43,195 nucleotides of DNA from Dietzia alimentaria 72 (GTDB lineage: Bacteria; Actinomycetota; Actinomycetes; Mycobacteriales; Mycobacteriaceae): NCBI RefSeq assembly GCF_000226215.1, contig NZ_AGFF01000026.1, forward strand, positions 1 to 43,195, in the 5' to 3' direction. The translations under genes were made by a program, and so were the position numbers. Under the pieces are notes generated by a model, which worked only from the letters and a program-made list of their open reading frames with translations, was not told the DNA's origin and made no database searches. This document shows, in pieces, positions 32,230-43,195 of the stretch (position 1 is its first letter; every line of letters starts with the position of its first letter).

Positions 32230-33435
32230 TCACCAGGGCGGCGGCCCGCCTCCCCATGTGAAGGCCGCCTTGTGCAGGCATTCGTCCCATTCGACGTCGG
32301 GTTCGGAATCGATGGTGATGCCGCCGCCCACCCCGAGCTCGCAGCGGCCGTCGGGGGTCACCTCAAGGGTGCGGATGGCCACGGCGAGATCGAGCCCGTC
32401 GGGTGTCGCGAATCCGTAGGTGCCGCAATGTAGGCCGCGCGTCCGAGGTTCCCAACCATTGATCAGTTGCCGTGCCCGGTGCTTCGGCGTGCCGGTCACG
32501 GAGGCCGGGGGGAAGGTCGCCTCCACCAGGTGGTCGTTGCCGACGGCGGTCCGGGCCGTGACGGTGGAGACGAGGTGGTGGACGCCGGGTGCGGGACGGA
32601 CCGCGAGCAGGTCGGAGACGGTCACGGAGCCGACTTCGGCCACGCGTCCGAGGTCGTTGCGGGCGAGGTCGACGATCATGATGTTCTCTGCGACGTCCTT
32701 GGCGGAGGCGAGCAGGTCGTCGGGGTCACGATGGACGGGGATGGTGCCCTTGATCGGGCTGGTGCGGACATTCTCCCCGGTGCGGATGAGGAATTCCTCC
32801 GGGGAGAAGGCCAGCACCGCCCCCCAGTCACCCTCCAGATAGGCGGCCCGTGCGGTGGGTGCCTGACGTGCGAGCACGAGGAAGGTCTCCAGGGCGCCGG
32901 TGTGGAGACGGCCATCGAACCGCGTGCTCAGACAGGCCTGGTAGACCTCGCCGTCGCGGATCGCTTCGAGGCAGGCCGCCACGGCACGCTGATGGGCGGC
33001 CCTGTCCGGGGCTGACCACGTGACGCCGGGGGCCTTGTCGTCGTCGTCCTCATCGGTGTGGGTGCTGCTGCCGGTTCCCGGACCGTATCGTCGCAGCACC
33101 GCGCGGGGGTCCGGGGCGTCGCCGAACCGCTGCCAGGCCCCGTCCGCAGCCGATACCAGGTAGCCGAGCGCCTCGCCGCGCACCGCCTCGGGGAGAGGCG
33201 GGGCAGCGCCCGGGATCACGTCGGGGAACGACCGGAACCCCACGACGACGACCTCGTCCACACACGTGAAGACCCGGTCGGGACGGGTGGGCGCGAGGTC
33301 CACGGACGGGACGATCACCGCCCCGGAGCCCCGCCAGTCGCCGAGGAATGCCGCCGGGGGCGCGATCCCCAAGTCCAGCGACCGCGCGCGCAGTGCCCGC
33401 AGCAGTGCCGCGGTGGGGACGGTGAATTCAGGCAC
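32230..33435 (-). CDS. pabB: Aminodeoxychorismate synthase component I-like (chorismate-binding enzyme)
   Basis: The 401-aa protein has the C-terminal chorismate-binding domain: AFSPEEFLIRTGENVRTSPIKGTIPVHRD, NIMIVDLARNDLGRV, FPPASVTGTPKHRARQLI and GLHCGTYGFATPDG. PIKGT, with lysine, is the aminodeoxychorismate synthase hallmark. It aminates chorismate for folate p-aminobenzoate; Rv1005c is the counterpart. A GTG start at 33435 (MPEFTVPTAALL) was preferred; the longer in-frame option would run into the BCCT gene region and has unrelated sequence. No glutamine amidotransferase partner is in the window. Confidence 0.87.
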   Translation of the reverse strand: MPEFTVPTAALLRALRARSLDLGIAPPAAFLGDWRGSGAVIVPSVDLAPTRPDRVFTCVDEVVVVGFRSFPDVIPGAAPPLPEAVRGEALGYLVSAADGAWQRFGDAPDPRAVLRRYGPGTGSSTHTDEDDDDKAPGVTWSAPDRAAHQRAVAACLEAIRDGEVYQACLSTRFDGRLHTGALETFLVLARQAPTARAAYLEGDWGAVLAFSPEEFLIRTGENVRTSPIKGTIPVHRDPDDLLASAKDVAENIMIVDLARNDLGRVAEVGSVTVSDLLAVRPAPGVHHLVSTVTARTAVGNDHLVEATFPPASVTGTPKHRARQLINGWEPRTRGLHCGTYGFATPDGLDLAVAIRTLEVTPDGRCELGVGGGITIDSEPDVEWDECLHKAAFTWGGGPPPW

Positions 33436-33535
33436 CGCCCGATGGTGCCACCCAGGGCCTCGCGTGAGAGGAACCGGTGCTCGCGAGGTGGGCGCTATCT
33501 TGCGTTGGGGCACCATTATTGACAAAGTTCGACGC

Positions 33536-35098
33536 ATGGCAACCTCAGAAGAAAAGTTGGTCGACGATCAGGCGCCGGGTGACCCAGGCCCCCAGCCAGG
33601 AGTCAACCTCAAGGTTCTGATCCCTACCACCGTGATCGCTTTGATCGTGCTGATCTGGGGTTCCTTCTACACCTTGTCGTTCGAGAACGCCGCCGGTCGT
33701 GCGTTCTCCGCAGTGGTGGACACGGTCGGTTGGCTGTTCATCCTCGTCTCCACCACCGTCGTGGTGTACGCGATATATCTGGCATTCTCCAGGTTCGGCG
33801 GAATCCGACTGGGTGGGGATGACGAGAAGCCCGAATACTCGACCCGGTCCTGGATCGCCATGATGTTCGCCGCCGGCATGGGTATCGGCCTGATGTTCTA
33901 CGGCGTCTCTGAGCCGCTGACGCATTTCCAGGATCCGCCTCCGGGGATGGAGCAGCAGTACGAAGTGGCCATGGCCACCACCGCGTTCCACTGGACCCTG
34001 CACCCGTGGTCGATGTATGCGATCGTCGGACTCGCACTGGCGCTGGCCGCCTATCGCTACAACCGCGGCCACCTTATCTCCCAGGCGTTCGTCCCGCTGA
34101 TCGGCGAGAAGCGTGCCAAGGGGTGGATCGGGACGGTCCTCGACATCGCGACGGTGATTGCGACCATCTTCGGCACCGCCGCCTCGCTGGGAATCGGCGC
34201 GCTGCAGATCCGTGCCGGCCTGAACGAGACCGGTGCGGTCGACGGCGGCGGCATCGCGCTCGTGGTGGGCGTGATCGTGGTCCTCGGCATGGTGTTCCTC
34301 GCCTCCGCCGCATCCGGCATCAGCAAGGGCGTGCAGCTGCTGTCGAACATCAACCTGGTGCTCGCCGGGGTCCTGGCGCTGTTCGTAGCCCTGTTCTCCG
34401 GTGCCCTGTTCTTTATCCTCGACATCATCCCCACCACGGTCGGCAGCTACTTCGCGGAGTTCTTCGCGATGGCCTCCCGCACCGCGGTCAGCGAGAACGG
34501 TGAGGCGGCCGAGTGGCTGTCCGGATGGACCGTTTTCTACTGGGCCTGGTGGATCTCCTGGTCGCCGTTCGTGGGCATGTTTCTGGCCCGCATCAGCCGG
34601 GGTCGGACCGTCCGCCAGTTCATTGTCGGCGTGGTCCTGGTCCCCAGCACCCTGTCCGTGGTGTGGTTCTCGATCTTCGGTGGTTTCGCCCTGTTCCTCG
34701 AGGACGCCGGGCGCAGCGTCTACGGCGACGGCAGCCTGGAGCCCCAGCTGTTCAACCTCCTGCGCGAGTTGCCGCTGGCGCCGGTGCTCATGGTGATCGC
34801 GATGGCACTCATCGCGATCTTCTTCATCACCTCGGCGGATTCCGCGTCGATCGTGATGGGTGGGATGGCGCAGTACGGGGTCGAGCACCCCAAGCGGTGG
34901 CTGGTCATGCTCATGGGTACGTTCACCGCGGCGGTGGCGATCATCATGTTGGTCGCGGGAGACGGCGACGGTAACGCGCTGTCCAGTCTGCAGAACATGA
35001 CGATCATCGCGGCCTCGCCGTTCGTCCTGGTGCTGATCGCGCTGTGCGTATCCATTCACAAGTCACTTTCCAAGGATCCGGCAGCCGAGCAGGCCTAG
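33536..35098 (+). CDS. BCCT-family compatible-solute transporter
   Basis: The 520-aa protein has 12 predicted helices and the BCCT landmarks: FAAGMGIGLMFYGVSEPLTHF (the glycine-rich sodium/betaine segment), TTAFHWTLHPWSMYAIVGLALA, and the tryptophan box VFYWAWWISWSPFVGMFLARISRGRTVRQF. It imports glycine betaine or a similar trimethylammonium solute, coupled to sodium or protons. The short hydrophilic C-terminal tail lacks the long osmosensing extension of BetP, so osmotic activation is less likely. Start ATG 33536 is set by homology; no Shine-Dalgarno is obvious. Confidence 0.92.
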   Translation: MATSEEKLVDDQAPGDPGPQPGVNLKVLIPTTVIALIVLIWGSFYTLSFENAAGRAFSAVVDTVGWLFILVSTTVVVYAIYLAFSRFGGIRLGGDDEKPEYSTRSWIAMMFAAGMGIGLMFYGVSEPLTHFQDPPPGMEQQYEVAMATTAFHWTLHPWSMYAIVGLALALAAYRYNRGHLISQAFVPLIGEKRAKGWIGTVLDIATVIATIFGTAASLGIGALQIRAGLNETGAVDGGGIALVVGVIVVLGMVFLASAASGISKGVQLLSNINLVLAGVLALFVALFSGALFFILDIIPTTVGSYFAEFFAMASRTAVSENGEAAEWLSGWTVFYWAWWISWSPFVGMFLARISRGRTVRQFIVGVVLVPSTLSVVWFSIFGGFALFLEDAGRSVYGDGSLEPQLFNLLRELPLAPVLMVIAMALIAIFFITSADSASIVMGGMAQYGVEHPKRWLVMLMGTFTAAVAIIMLVAGDGDGNALSSLQNMTIIAASPFVLVLIALCVSIHKSLSKDPAAEQA

Positions 35099-35117
35099 CA
35101 GCCAGGACCGGGTGTGC

Positions 35118-35133
35118 GCCGGGTACGCCCGGC
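35118..35133 (+). terminator. Small hairpin after the BCCT gene
   Basis: GCCGGG-TACG-CCCGGC forms a 6-bp GC stem with a UNCG-type tetraloop, 20 bp after the stop. It is short and without a T tract, so this is a weak terminator call. Confidence 0.3.
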
Positions 35134-35156
35134 ACGGCGGCCGCGGTCACGACCAC

Positions 35157-35162
35157 TAGTCT
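35157..35162 (+). promoter_or_regulatory. -10 hexamer of a leaderless metG promoter
   Basis: TAGTCT is followed by exactly 7 nt and then ATG 35170. There is no Shine-Dalgarno, so metG mRNA probably begins at the start codon. Confidence 0.5.
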
Positions 35163-35169
35163 GTAACCC

Positions 35170-37023
35170 ATGGCGAAGACAGTCCTCACCGCGGTCGCAT
35201 GGCCGTACGCGAATGGCCCCCGGCACATCGGACACGTCTCCGGATTCGGGGTGCCCTCAGACGTCTTCTCTCGTTATCAGCGAATGGCGGGCAACGACGT
35301 CCTGATGGTCTCCGGCACAGACGAGCACGGCACCCCTCTGCTCGTCCAGGCCGAGAAGGAGGGCGTGCCCGTCCAGGAGCTCGCGGACCGATATAACCGG
35401 GTGATCGTGGACGACCTCGCCGGCCTGGGCCTGAGCTACGACCTGTTCACCCGCACCACGACCCGGAACCATTACTCGGTGGTGCAGGAGCTGTTCAAGG
35501 GCTTGCATCGCAACGGCTACATGGTGGCCAAGACCACCACCGGCGCGGTCAGCCCGTCCACGGGCCGCACCCTGCCGGACCGCTATATCGAGGGCACCTG
35601 CCCCATCTGTGGCTACGACGGAGCCCGCGGCGACCAATGTGACAACTGTGGCAACCAGCTCGACCCGGCTGATTTGAAGAACCCGGTCTCCAAGATCAAC
35701 GGCGAGACGCCGAAATTCATCGAGACCGAGCACTGGTTCCTCGACCTGCCGGCGCTGGCCGATTCCCTGGGCGACTGGCTCAAGGGGCGCAAGGACTGGC
35801 GTCCCAACGTGCTCAAGTTCTCGCTCAACCTGTTGGAGGACCTCCGCCCCCGGGCCATGAGCCGCGACATCGACTGGGGCATCCCCATCCCGATTGACGG
35901 TTGGGCCGACCGCGGCGACAAAAAGCTCTACGTGTGGTTCGACGCCGTGGTGGGCTACCTGTCGGCGTCCATCGAGTGGGCGTGGCGCACCGGTGAGCCT
36001 GAGGCGTGGCGGCGCTGGTGGACTGACCCCGAGGCCGTCTCCCATTACTTCATGGGCAAGGACAACATCACCTTCCACTCGCAGATCTGGCCGGCCGAGC
36101 TCATCGGCTACGACGGCCGGGGCGCACGCGGGGGAGAGCCGGGCGCGCTCGGGGCGCTGAACCTGCCCACCGAGGTGGTCTCCTCGGAGTTCCTCACCAT
36201 GTCGGGCTCCAAGTTCTCCTCCTCCCGCGGTGTGGTGATCTACGTCCGCGACTTCCTGGCCGAGTTCGGCCCCGACGCCCTGCGCTATTTCATCTCCGTG
36301 GCCGGCCCGGAGAACCAGGACACCGACTTCACCTGGGACGAGTTCGTGCGCCGTACCAACGCCGAGCTCGTGGGTGGCTGGGGCAATCTCGTGAACCGCA
36401 CCGTGTCGATGGCGCACAAGAACTTCGGTGAAATCCCGCGGCCGGGAACCCTGAGCGACGTCGACGCCGAACTGCTGCGCGAAGCCCGCGCCGCGTTCGA
36501 CACCGTCGGTGGACATCTCGATCAGTCCCGCTTCAAGGCGGGCGTGACCGAGGCCATGCGCATCGTGGGTGCCGCCAACCGGTATATCGCGGCCACCGAG
36601 CCGTGGAAACTCGCTAAGGAGCCCGAACAGCGCGAGCGCTTGGGAACCGTTCTGCATACGGCACTGCAGGTGGTCTCCGACGCCAACACCCTGCTCACAC
36701 CATTCATGCCCTCCGCGGCGCAGCAGATCCACGGCGCCCTCGGCGGGGCGGGCGTCTGGGCCGCGGCCCCCCAGATCCACGAGGTGGTGGACGACATGCC
36801 CGTCGACGTGGCCGGCGTGGGCGTCCCTCCGACCGGACATCAGTACCCGGTGATCATGGGCGACTACGCCTCCGAGCAGGCCCGGTGGGCGCGCACCGAC
36901 ATCACCCCCGGCACGCCGCTGGCCAAGCCGACCCCGCTGTTCGCCAAGGTCGACCCCGAGCTCGCCGAGACCGGCCCGGCGTGGGCGCCGATCCAACAGC
37001 CCGCCGGCGGGGATGGGAACTGA
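35170..37023 (+). CDS. metG: Methionyl-tRNA synthetase
   Basis: The 617-aa class I synthetase has HIGH at residues 19-22 (PRHIGHV), the knuckle [20 protein letters not shown] with two CxxC pairs for zinc, and the KMSKS equivalent [10 protein letters not shown] near residue 348. No C-terminal EMAP tRNA-binding domain is visible after the anticodon-binding domain. It charges tRNA-Met and so supplies initiation. It is followed by tatD 8 bp later, an arrangement kept widely in bacteria. A large minus-strand frame across this gene is a codon shadow. Confidence 0.96.
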   Translation: MAKTVLTAVAWPYANGPRHIGHVSGFGVPSDVFSRYQRMAGNDVLMVSGTDEHGTPLLVQAEKEGVPVQELADRYNRVIVDDLAGLGLSYDLFTRTTTRNHYSVVQELFKGLHRNGYMVAKTTTGAVSPSTGRTLPDRYIEGTCPICGYDGARGDQCDNCGNQLDPADLKNPVSKINGETPKFIETEHWFLDLPALADSLGDWLKGRKDWRPNVLKFSLNLLEDLRPRAMSRDIDWGIPIPIDGWADRGDKKLYVWFDAVVGYLSASIEWAWRTGEPEAWRRWWTDPEAVSHYFMGKDNITFHSQIWPAELIGYDGRGARGGEPGALGALNLPTEVVSSEFLTMSGSKFSSSRGVVIYVRDFLAEFGPDALRYFISVAGPENQDTDFTWDEFVRRTNAELVGGWGNLVNRTVSMAHKNFGEIPRPGTLSDVDAELLREARAAFDTVGGHLDQSRFKAGVTEAMRIVGAANRYIAATEPWKLAKEPEQRERLGTVLHTALQVVSDANTLLTPFMPSAAQQIHGALGGAGVWAAAPQIHEVVDDMPVDVAGVGVPPTGHQYPVIMGDYASEQARWARTDITPGTPLAKPTPLFAKVDPELAETGPAWAPIQQPAGGDGN

Positions 37024-37031
37024 CGCGACGT

Positions 37032-37898
37032 ATGGGTAAGCGCAAATCCCGTCCGACCCCCGTCCTGCCCGAGCCGCTGCCCGGGCTCGTCGACGCCCAC
37101 ACGCACCTCTACTCCTGCGGACATCGCACGGCGGACGAGGTGCGCGCGGCCGCTGACCGGGCTGCCCTGGCCGGCGTGGCCGCGATGGTGACCGTCGGCG
37201 ACGACCTGGCCGAATCCGAGGCCGTGGTGGCCGCGGCGGAGGCCGACGAGCGGGTGTACGCCGCCGTGGCAGTGCACCCGACGCGAGCACGCGAGGCCAT
37301 CGATCCCGAGGGCGGCGCCGCTGTCCGCTCGCGGCTGGCCGAGCTGGCCGCCCACCCGCGCGTGGTGGCTGTGGGGGAGACCGGCCTGGACCACTACTGG
37401 GTGGGCAGTATGGACGACTGCGCCGACCCCGCCGAGCAGGAGGAGTCCCTTCGCTGGCACGCCGGGCTCGCCGCCGAGGTGGGCAAGTGCCTGATGATCC
37501 ACAACCGTGAGGCGGACGAAGACCTGCTTCGCGTGCTCGCCGAGGTGGCCGGGCCGGACTCGGGGATTCCGCACGTGATGCTCCACTGCTTCTCTTCGCC
37601 GCTCGAGGTGGCGGAGGAGGCCCTGGATCGCGGTTACGTGCTGTCCTTCGCCGGGAACGTGACCTTCAAGGCCAACGACCACCTTCGCGAGGCGGCGCGC
37701 CTGGCCCCCGCGGGTCAGCTGCTGATCGAGACAGACGCGCCCTACATGACCCCCGAGCCGTTCCGCGGTGCCCGCAACGAGCCGGGCCTGGTGGGCTATA
37801 CGGCACGCCGGGTCGCCGAGGTCCGTGGGCAGACGCCCGAGGAACTCGTGGCCGAGCTCGCGGACACGTCCCGAGCGGTCTTCGGCATTACCCTTTGA
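37032..37898 (+). CDS. tatD: TatD-family metal-dependent deoxyribonuclease
   Basis: The 288-aa TIM-barrel hydrolase has LVDAHTHLY (metal HxH), VAVHPTR, VAVGETGLDHYW (metal Glu), MIHNREADEDLL, MLHCFSSPLEVAEEAL and the terminal ETDAPYMTPEPFRG with metal Asp. Family members remove nucleotides 3' to 5' from DNA and may take part in DNA repair. Start ATG 37032 lies 8 bp after metG; the open frame extends upstream inside metG. Followed by a 211-bp control region and rpfB. Confidence 0.92.
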   Translation: MGKRKSRPTPVLPEPLPGLVDAHTHLYSCGHRTADEVRAAADRAALAGVAAMVTVGDDLAESEAVVAAAEADERVYAAVAVHPTRAREAIDPEGGAAVRSRLAELAAHPRVVAVGETGLDHYWVGSMDDCADPAEQEESLRWHAGLAAEVGKCLMIHNREADEDLLRVLAEVAGPDSGIPHVMLHCFSSPLEVAEEALDRGYVLSFAGNVTFKANDHLREAARLAPAGQLLIETDAPYMTPEPFRGARNEPGLVGYTARRVAEVRGQTPEELVAELADTSRAVFGITL

Positions 37899-37962
37899 CG
37901 GGCGGCCCGTCCCGGCTGAGGCCTATGTGGTTAAAGGTGCGAGTGTGTGCCGAGTGGCTAAT

Positions 37963-38015
37963 GTAACGAATCGTGACCTGCAGGCGTTGTCGTCGTCGCA
38001 TGTCACGGGGGTCAC
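37963..38015. promoter_or_regulatory. Direct-repeat pairs resembling MtrA boxes upstream of rpfB
   Basis: GTAACG then GTGACC (37963 and 37973, 10 bp apart) and GTCACG then GTCACA (38002 and 38011, 9 bp apart) form two pairs of 6-bp direct repeats. They lie immediately upstream of the predicted rpfB -35. MtrA, the essential response regulator of mycolata, binds GTMAC-type direct repeats and regulates rpf genes. That the sites are MtrA boxes is inference. Confidence 0.45.
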
Positions 38016-38016
38016 A

Positions 38017-38045
38017 TTGCTCCGGCGGGACCTAGTCGTTACGCT
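38017..38045 (+). promoter_or_regulatory. Candidate rpfB promoter
   Basis: TTGCTC (38017-38022) and TACGCT (38040-38045) are 17 bp apart. The direct-repeat pair ends 2 bp before the -35, a class II activator position. An alternative -10, TATTGT, is at 38045-38050. The leader would be about 60 nt. Confidence 0.42.
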
Positions 38046-38055
38046 ATTGTGATGA

Positions 38056-39309
<1,254 letters not shown>

Positions 39310-39314
39310 GCATC

Positions 39315-40259
39315 GTGGATCCCGGCTCCCAGGCTGGTGGGGGCGGGATCCGGGAGCACTTCCGGGGCCAGGCCGATCTGCTCGGCCCGCAGGAGGTGCG
39401 CGCGCTGGCCGAGGAGTTGGGCATCAAGCCCACCAAGTCACTCGGGCAGAACTTCGTCCACGACGCCAACACCGTCCGCAAGATCGTCACCGCCTCCGGC
39501 GTCGGGCGCGAGGACACTGTCGTCGAGGTGGGCCCCGGGTTGGGCTCATTGACCCTGCCGCTGCTCGACGCTGCCGGCCGGGTGGTGGCGGTGGAGATCG
39601 ACCCCGTTCTGGCCGCCCGGCTACCGCGAACGATCGCCGAGCAGGCCCCGTCGCTGGCCGACGCGCTGACCGTCGTGGGCGCCGACGCGCTCACGGTGAC
39701 CGCCGCCGACCTGGGCACGCCCGCGCCCACCGCGCTCGTGGCCAATCTGCCCTACAACGTCTCGGTGCCGGTGCTACTGCACCTGATGGCCGAGGTGCCC
39801 ACCCTGCGCACGGCGCTGGTGATGGTGCAGCTCGAGGTGGCCGACCGGCTGGCCGCCGCCCCCGGCTCCCGCGTCTACGGCGTGCCGAGCGTCAAGGCAG
39901 GCTTCTACGGGACCGTCCGCCGCGCCGGCGTGGTGGGCCGAAACGTCTTCTGGCCAGTACCCAACGTCGAGTCCGGTCTCGTGCGGATCGACGCCTACCC
40001 CGAAGCTCCTTGGGACCTGAGCGCCGAGCACCGCCGCCGCGTGTTCGCCGTGGCGGACGCAGCGTTCGCCCAGCGCCGCAAGACCATGCGCGCAGCGCTC
40101 TCCGGCTGGGCAGGCTCCGGTGCCCGGGCCGAGGAAGCACTCGTCGCCGCCGACGTGGACCCCAAGGCGCGCGGAGAGCAGCTCACCACCGCGGACTATG
40201 TGCGGATCGCGGGGGCTGCGCAGCGGCTCGGAATCGGGACCCGCCGCGGCGAGCCGTAG
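39315..40259 (+). CDS. ksgA: 16S rRNA (adenine-1518/1519-N6)-dimethyltransferase
   Basis: The 314-aa protein carries [17 protein letters not shown], the SAM-binding [26 protein letters not shown] and the catalytic [14 protein letters not shown] motif, followed by [19 protein letters not shown]. It dimethylates two adenines in helix 45 of 16S rRNA late in 30S assembly. GTG 39315 opens an N-terminal tail of about 25 residues before the domain; a later start is conceivable but none is better. Its stop codon TAG is part of the ispE -10 hexamer. Confidence 0.94.
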   Translation: MDPGSQAGGGGIREHFRGQADLLGPQEVRALAEELGIKPTKSLGQNFVHDANTVRKIVTASGVGREDTVVEVGPGLGSLTLPLLDAAGRVVAVEIDPVLAARLPRTIAEQAPSLADALTVVGADALTVTAADLGTPAPTALVANLPYNVSVPVLLHLMAEVPTLRTALVMVQLEVADRLAAAPGSRVYGVPSVKAGFYGTVRRAGVVGRNVFWPVPNVESGLVRIDAYPEAPWDLSAEHRRRVFAVADAAFAQRRKTMRAALSGWAGSGARAEEALVAADVDPKARGEQLTTADYVRIAGAAQRLGIGTRRGEP

Positions 40260-40262
40260 GCT
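40257..40262 (+). promoter_or_regulatory. -10 hexamer of a leaderless ispE promoter, overlapping the ksgA stop
   Basis: TAGGCT begins with the ksgA stop codon TAG and stands 7 nt before ATG 40270. No Shine-Dalgarno precedes ispE, so it may have its own leaderless transcript as well as read-through from rpfB-ksgA. Confidence 0.45.
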
Positions 40263-40269
40263 GGTCGGC

Positions 40270-41241
40270 ATGCCCCGCGACGCTCTCCCCGGCGGCGCGC
40301 GCGCCGTGACGGCCGTCGCCCCCGCCAAGATCAACCTCCACCTGGGCATCGGCGACCTCCGCGCCGACGGCTTCCACGACCTGCTCACCGTCTACCGGGC
40401 GGTGGACCTGTGGGAAGAGGTCACCGTGACCGTGGTGGACGGCGGTTCCGACGACGACGACGACGAGATCGCCGTCACCGGCCCGGGCGCCCCGCAGGTG
40501 CCGACGGACCGGACCAATCTCGCTGCCCGGGCGGTCGATCTGCTGCGCGACGAGGCCGGGTCGGACGCCCGGATCGCCATCCGGATACACAAGGGCGTCC
40601 CCGTGGCCGGCGGGATGGCCGGCGGCAGTGCGGATGCCGCGGCCGCCCTACTGGCCACGGACCGACTCCTCGGACTGGGACTCGGCCGGGTCGCACTGGA
40701 GGAGAGGGCCGCGCGCCTGGGCAGTGATGTCCCGTTCTGTCTCCGCGGCGGCACCGCCATGGGCACCGGCCGCGGCGAGAAGCTCGCCACCCTGTTGCAC
40801 GCGAGAGCCGAGCAGCACATCGTGGTGGCGTTGGCCGACGGCGGACTGTCCACCCCGGCGGTATTCGCCGAACTCGACCGGCTGCGCGCCGAGCGGACGG
40901 ACCTGCCGAGTGCGGGCAGCACCGACTCGCTCGTGTCGGCGCTGGCCTGGGATAACCCCGAAGCCGTGGCCGACCTGCTGATCAATGACATGGAGCCGGC
41001 GGCCCTGTCGCTGATGCCCGGGCTGCGCCGCACACTGCGCGCGGGCGAGGAGGCCGGAGCCCTGTACGGCATGGTCTCCGGCTCCGGCCCCACCTGCCTG
41101 TTCTTCTGCCACGACCGCGATCACGCGATCAGCGTGGCCGCGGAACTCAGCGAAGCCGGCGTGGCACGCGAGGTGCGCATCACCCGCGGCCCGGTCGCCG
41201 GTGCACATATCCTCGACTCCCCGCGACAGACCACGGAGTAA
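40270..41241 (+). CDS. ispE: 4-diphosphocytidyl-2-C-methyl-D-erythritol kinase
   Basis: The 323-aa GHMP kinase begins with APAKINLHLGIGDLRADGFHDL and has the ATP loop PVAGGMAGGSADAAAAL near residue 114 and SGSGPTCLFF near the C terminus. It phosphorylates CDP-ME in the non-mevalonate pathway that makes isoprenoid precursors, including decaprenyl-phosphate for the cell wall. ATG 40270 was chosen by homology and the -10 hexamer 7 nt before it; the open frame upstream overlaps ksgA. It is followed 2 bp later by the ABC-F gene. Confidence 0.94.
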   Translation: MPRDALPGGARAVTAVAPAKINLHLGIGDLRADGFHDLLTVYRAVDLWEEVTVTVVDGGSDDDDDEIAVTGPGAPQVPTDRTNLAARAVDLLRDEAGSDARIAIRIHKGVPVAGGMAGGSADAAAALLATDRLLGLGLGRVALEERAARLGSDVPFCLRGGTAMGTGRGEKLATLLHARAEQHIVVALADGGLSTPAVFAELDRLRAERTDLPSAGSTDSLVSALAWDNPEAVADLLINDMEPAALSLMPGLRRTLRAGEEAGALYGMVSGSGPTCLFFCHDRDHAISVAAELSEAGVAREVRITRGPVAGAHILDSPRQTTE

Positions 41242-41243
41242 CA

Positions 41244-43124
<1,881 letters not shown>

Positions 43125-43195
43125 CCAGCCCCACACCCGTCTACGGCGATGCGGCCCGCCGTCCGCCTGCCGCGCGGCGGCCCGCCGCCTACCGG
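43125..43195. other. Right edge, no feature seen
   Basis: The last 71 bp after the ABC-F stop are GC-rich with several CCGCC/GGCGG words that could form weak hairpins. No gene start or convincing terminator can be called before the window ends. Confidence 0.4.

Noticed and set aside
33519-33524. TTGACA just before the BCCT start codon taken as a -35
   Set aside because: It lies only 12 nt from the ATG, so the matching -10 and start site would fall inside the coding sequence.
35257-37290. Minus-strand open frame of 677 codons across metG and tatD
   Set aside because: It is antisense to two clearly identified genes. Its composition (Gly/Arg/Val/His-rich, no motifs) is the usual reverse-strand shadow of GC-rich coding DNA.

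Overview
The window is about 43 kb of GC-rich, densely coding chromosome. Gene content and order point to a mycolic-acid actinobacterium of the Mycobacteriales (Corynebacteriales). Long runs match, from memory, the Mycobacterium tuberculosis blocks Rv2498c-Rv2505c (leucine catabolism), Rv2055c-Rv2058c (zinc-independent ribosomal proteins), Rv0979A-Rv0996 (rpmF-mprAB-pepD-moaB2-mscL-fmdB-galU-moeA/glp-rimJ-glpR) and Rv1002c-Rv1011 (pmt-rsmI-pabB-metG-tatD-rpfB-ksgA-ispE). A Dietzia-like genus is my best guess, at modest confidence. I see no phage, transposase, CRISPR array or plasmid gene.

Region 1 (1-10490) is one long plus-strand operon behind a palindromic operator. It encodes methylcrotonyl-CoA carboxylase (accD1-accA1), an acyl-CoA dehydrogenase, a MaoC-like hydratase, a CitE-like lyase, an acyl-CoA ligase and a two-subunit 3-oxoacid CoA-transferase. 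Together these can carry isovaleryl-CoA to acetyl-CoA and acetoacetyl-CoA. A CPBP membrane protease is coupled to the end. Region 2 (10515-13596) holds an AEC permease and two divergent clusters of cysteine-poor ribosomal proteins (S18, S14, L33, L28 leftward; L31B, L32 rightward). They are separated by a 409-bp control region.

Region 3 (13694-18069) is the envelope-stress module mprA-mprB-pepD, followed by a MoaB-like gene and a 65-aa conserved small protein. Region 4 (18095-20342) runs leftward: mscL, a SAF-domain protein, an FmdB-like zinc ribbon with a Ser/Gly tail, and 5-formyl-THF cyclo-ligase. Region 5 (20407-24725) runs rightward: galU, the gephyrin-like gene glp, rimJ and its partner membrane gene glpR. 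It is followed by 15-bp tandem repeats, a long hairpin and tRNA-Ala(CGC). Region 6 (25181-31283) is the most variable part: a paired SMR exporter, an Old-Yellow-Enzyme-type reductase broken by an internal deletion, an SDR, a DoxX protein, an MscS channel and protein O-mannosyltransferase.

Region 7 (31334-43124) is housekeeping: rsmI, pabB, a BCCT transporter, metG, tatD, rpfB, ksgA, ispE and an ABC-F ATPase. Several starts have a TANNNT hexamer 6-8 nt upstream and no Shine-Dalgarno, which suggests leaderless transcripts. I did not find a wholly new system. The items most worth a second look are the broken OYE gene with its ATGA re-initiation site, the hairpin/tandem-repeat element before tRNA-Ala, and the control region of the zinc-free ribosomal cluster.
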